Part shown: in pieces, positions 49,350 through 50,980 of the stretch
How the letters are laid out: each line of letters opens with the position of its first letter
How positions within the stretch are numbered: position 1 is the stretch's first letter
NCBI GenBank assembly: GCA_944391805.1
Contig: CALXUY010000047.1
Coordinates: forward strand, 1 to 50,980
Length of the DNA stretch: 50,980 bases
Source of the DNA: an uncultured Clostridia bacterium
GTDB taxonomy: Bacteria > Bacillota > Clostridia > Oscillospirales > CAG-272
Direction: 5' to 3'
Position numbers and translations under genes: made by a program
The notes under the pieces: model-generated
What the model saw: only the letters and a program-made list of their open reading frames with translations
Database searches by the model: none
Told to the model about the DNA's origin: nothing

Positions 49350-49449
49350 CGCCTTCTTTCTGATGATTGCGGTTTGATCTGCCCCGATCTGTGAGCATCC
49401 GTTTCTCTTGCATCCAACCGCGACAACATCTTCAAAGTTCATTTTTCAA
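49350..49449 (-). repeat. Duplicated leader sequence, copy 2
   Basis: Homologous to 48943-49045 (shared blocks: TTTGAAAAATGA, a TTGTCGCGGTTGGA/TTGTCACGGTTCAA pair, and ATCAGAAAGAAGGCG/ATCAGAAAGGAGGCG). It precedes the decayed lipoprotein gene. Confidence 0.55.
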
Positions 49450-49550
49450 ACACGATGGAAGCATACATCCCAAAAACTCCCCTGTGTACCGCTTCATCGC
49501 TGTCAAATCACACAAAACTATCGAGAAATTTATTTTTTTCGCACAAATAC

Positions 49551-49580
49551 TTGCATTTCACATATCGATCGTGTTATAAT
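49551..49580 (+). promoter_or_regulatory. Promoter of the araC gene
   Basis: TTGCAT (49551-49556) and TATAAT (49575-49580), 18 nt apart; leader of about 70 nt. Confidence 0.75.
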
Positions 49581-49658
49581 AATTATATCAACCGTGTCAG
49601 AATTAGTCAATATCGTAATTTTTGAGTTTATGTTCTGTTTTGAACATGGAGGAACAGC

Positions 49659-50528
49659 ATGACGCACATGGAATACTGCGCAGAACGTGTTCTGCAAAAC
49701 GGCCTGTTTCTGGAACGCTGCGACGACCACTCGTCCACCCCGCAGCATAGCCACAACTATTTTGAGTTTGTTTACGTTTTGCATGGGCGGGCAATTCATT
49801 ACGCCGAGAACAAAAAAGCAATGATCATTGAGGGCGACTATTTTCTGATTGACATCAATCATTCACACAGCTACCAGACCGCAACTCCGAATGAGAATTT
49901 TACCCTCATCAACTGTATGTTTATGCCAAGCTATCTCGACAGAACGCTGGCAAACACCCACCGCTTCAACGATCTGATCAATCGCTATCTGCTCACCATC
50001 AACAGCAACAGCCTTGAACGCGAGCCAACCCAAAACATCTACCATGACACCGACAAAAAGATTCTTTTTCTGATGCAGCAGATGCTATACGAGCAAAACG
50101 ATGATCTACGTGAGCGCGCCGAGATCCTCCGCTCCTATCTTTCCTGCGCCCTGATTTACCTCATTCGGAACGAAATTTCCGGCAACGATAACCAGGACAT
50201 CGTGAGCTTTATCAAAAATTACGTGATCACAAACTACTCGCGTCAGATTTCCCTTTCCGAAATCTGCAAAAATGTCAATTACAGTCTTTCCAACGTCAGC
50301 GTACTTTTCTCCAAGCACGTGGGAATGAGCTTCCGCGACTATCTGAAGCGGGTACGAATTAAAAAAGCCTGTGAGCTTCTTGAAAAAAGCGCAAAAAGCA
50401 TCACGGAGATCGCCAACCTCGTCGGGTATGTAGATCCGGCGTTTTTCTACCGTATTTTCAAAGAAATCATGCAAGTCACGCCAAAGGAATACCGGCAGAA
50501 CCTGCGGGCGCCGCAGGGAAAGACATAA
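49659..50528 (+). CDS. AraC-family regulator of the glycan operon (predicted)
   Basis: 289 aa. N-terminal cupin sensor (HSHNYFEFVYVLHGRAIHYA, EGDYFLIDINHSHSYQT), a linker helix region, and a C-terminal double HTH (ISLSEICKNVNYSLSNVSVL and ITEIANLVGYVDPAFFYRIF, then MQVTPKEYRQN). It is transcribed divergently from the long minus-strand operon that begins at 48877, the usual arrangement for a local activator of sugar genes. GGAGG lies before ATG 49659. More AT-rich than the enzymes it would control. Effector unknown. Confidence 0.87.
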   Translation: MTHMEYCAERVLQNGLFLERCDDHSSTPQHSHNYFEFVYVLHGRAIHYAENKKAMIIEGDYFLIDINHSHSYQTATPNENFTLINCMFMPSYLDRTLANTHRFNDLINRYLLTINSNSLEREPTQNIYHDTDKKILFLMQQMLYEQNDDLRERAEILRSYLSCALIYLIRNEISGNDNQDIVSFIKNYVITNYSRQISLSEICKNVNYSLSNVSVLFSKHVGMSFRDYLKRVRIKKACELLEKSAKSITEIANLVGYVDPAFFYRIFKEIMQVTPKEYRQNLRAPQGKT

Positions 50529-50630
50529 GCCGAAAATAATTCCTTGTTTATTAGAAAAGAGCACCACTAAAACAGGAATTGTCTCGATGAAAAAAGAAAG
50601 GTTGTATCGGAATCCCCTTTTGCAAAAAAA

Positions 50631-50873
50631 TCAGGACAATACCGTAAAGCAGGCATTCATTGCTTCCGCAAATGTACAGCTATGCGCTCCGACCCGTTCT
50701 TCCATACAACAGCAGGTTTGCAGCGCGCATTTTCCTTTCGTCTGGTACAGACAATATTGGCATCGACAGGCAGCTTTTGTATATGGAAACTTTTTTGCCC
50801 GTTCCGCTTTCTGTCCGACTGCGTTTAACAGCTCGGTTAAGGTCATCCCTTCTCTGTTCTTTTCCTCGTACAT
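50631..50873 (-). CDS. Small cysteine-rich protein
   Basis: 80 aa starting at ATG 50873 with AAAGGAGG at 6-13 nt. An N-terminal helix (MTLTELLNAVGQKAERAKKF) is followed by a Cys-rich part with nine cysteines (ACRCQYCLYQTKGKCALQTC, then CCMEERVGAHSC, AMNACF), suggesting one or two bound metal ions. I do not recognise the family. It follows a terminator-like stem, so it either has its own promoter or lies behind an attenuated upstream gene outside the window. Confidence 0.6.
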   Translation of the reverse strand: MYEEKNREGMTLTELLNAVGQKAERAKKFPYTKAACRCQYCLYQTKGKCALQTCCCMEERVGAHSCTFAEAMNACFTVLS

Positions 50874-50892
50874 AAAATCCTCCTTTTCAAAC

Positions 50893-50939
50893 AAAAAAGC
50901 CGGCTATATTTCCGCTTTCAAGCGGTTATATAGTCGGCT
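50893..50939 (-). terminator. Terminator or attenuator upstream of the Cys-rich gene
   Basis: AGCCGGCTATAT / ATATAGTCGGCT (one mismatch) with an inner CCGCTTT...AAGCGG stem; on the minus strand it is followed by TTTTTT (complement of 50893-50898) and then the ribosome site of the next gene within 20 nt. Confidence 0.65.
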
Positions 50940-50980
50940 GTATTTCTTCAATATTGAATAGAATCCAGTTCATCAAGCAT

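Noticed and set aside
49310..49442. Reading frame starting MNFEDVVAVGCKRNGC upstream of the decayed lipoprotein
   Set aside because: It coincides with the duplicated leader, is not conserved as a frame in the other copy and has no ribosome site.

Overview
The window is about 51 kb of a fairly GC-rich, strictly anaerobic Firmicute, most likely a gut clostridium of the Oscillospirales/Ruminococcaceae type. The evidence is an NAD-linked bifurcating-type [FeFe] hydrogenase operon, single-domain DRTGG proteins, DivIVA-like and XRE/TPR-type regulators, many Sec/lipobox lipoproteins, BspA-type leucine-rich repeats, strong AGGAGG ribosome sites and canonical TTGACA-17-TATAAT promoters. Taxonomy is inferred from gene content only.

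Layout. 1-6.8 kb: a secreted M14 carboxypeptidase, mannose-6-phosphate isomerase, two regulators, a ROK glucokinase and a HAD phosphatase, with two copies of a short inverted-end element. 6.8-10.1 kb: a four-gene operon (Cys/His-rich protein, MnmM-type tRNA methyltransferase, two tandem VanY-like lipoproteins) followed by tRNA-Met(CAU). 10.5-12.9 kb: a BspA-like lipoprotein convergent with a MutS-family ATPase. 13.4-21.7 kb: a ten-gene operon, the most notable system here. The subunits of an NAD-linked [FeFe] hydrogenase (HndA, HndB, HndC, HndD types) enclose six accessory genes: two DRTGG proteins, two GHKL ATPases, a PHP phosphoesterase and a second, sensory-type [FeFe] hydrogenase-like protein with altered active-site motifs. 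22.1-23.7 kb: a DivIVA-like coiled-coil protein and an XRE regulator. 24-27.8 kb: an AT-rich BspA-like lipoprotein, Nnr and cytidine deaminase. 28.3-35.2 kb: YbjN-like protein, ribokinase, a 181-bp MITE, NagB, AraC, N-acetylhexosamine 1-kinase, a 316-bp tandem repeat and PnuC behind a candidate attenuator. 35.4-48.9 kb: one long minus-strand glycan operon (beta-helix surface protein, 44-aa peptide, sugar-binding lipoprotein, two endonuclease/exonuclease/phosphatase-fold proteins, GH78-, GH36- and GH106-like enzymes), then a decayed lipoprotein gene, a duplicated leader and a divergent AraC regulator. The window closes with a small Cys-rich protein.

How the parts work together. Sugar enzymes (ManA, glucokinase, ribokinase, NagB, NahK-like kinase) feed glycolysis. 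The hydrogenase would dispose of NADH and ferredoxin electrons as H2, and the embedded accessory proteins could report its redox or H2 state. The minus-strand operon looks like a rhamnose/galactose-containing glycan utilisation locus controlled by the AraC protein at its head. The intergenic regions are rich in short non-coding repeats of at least three families.
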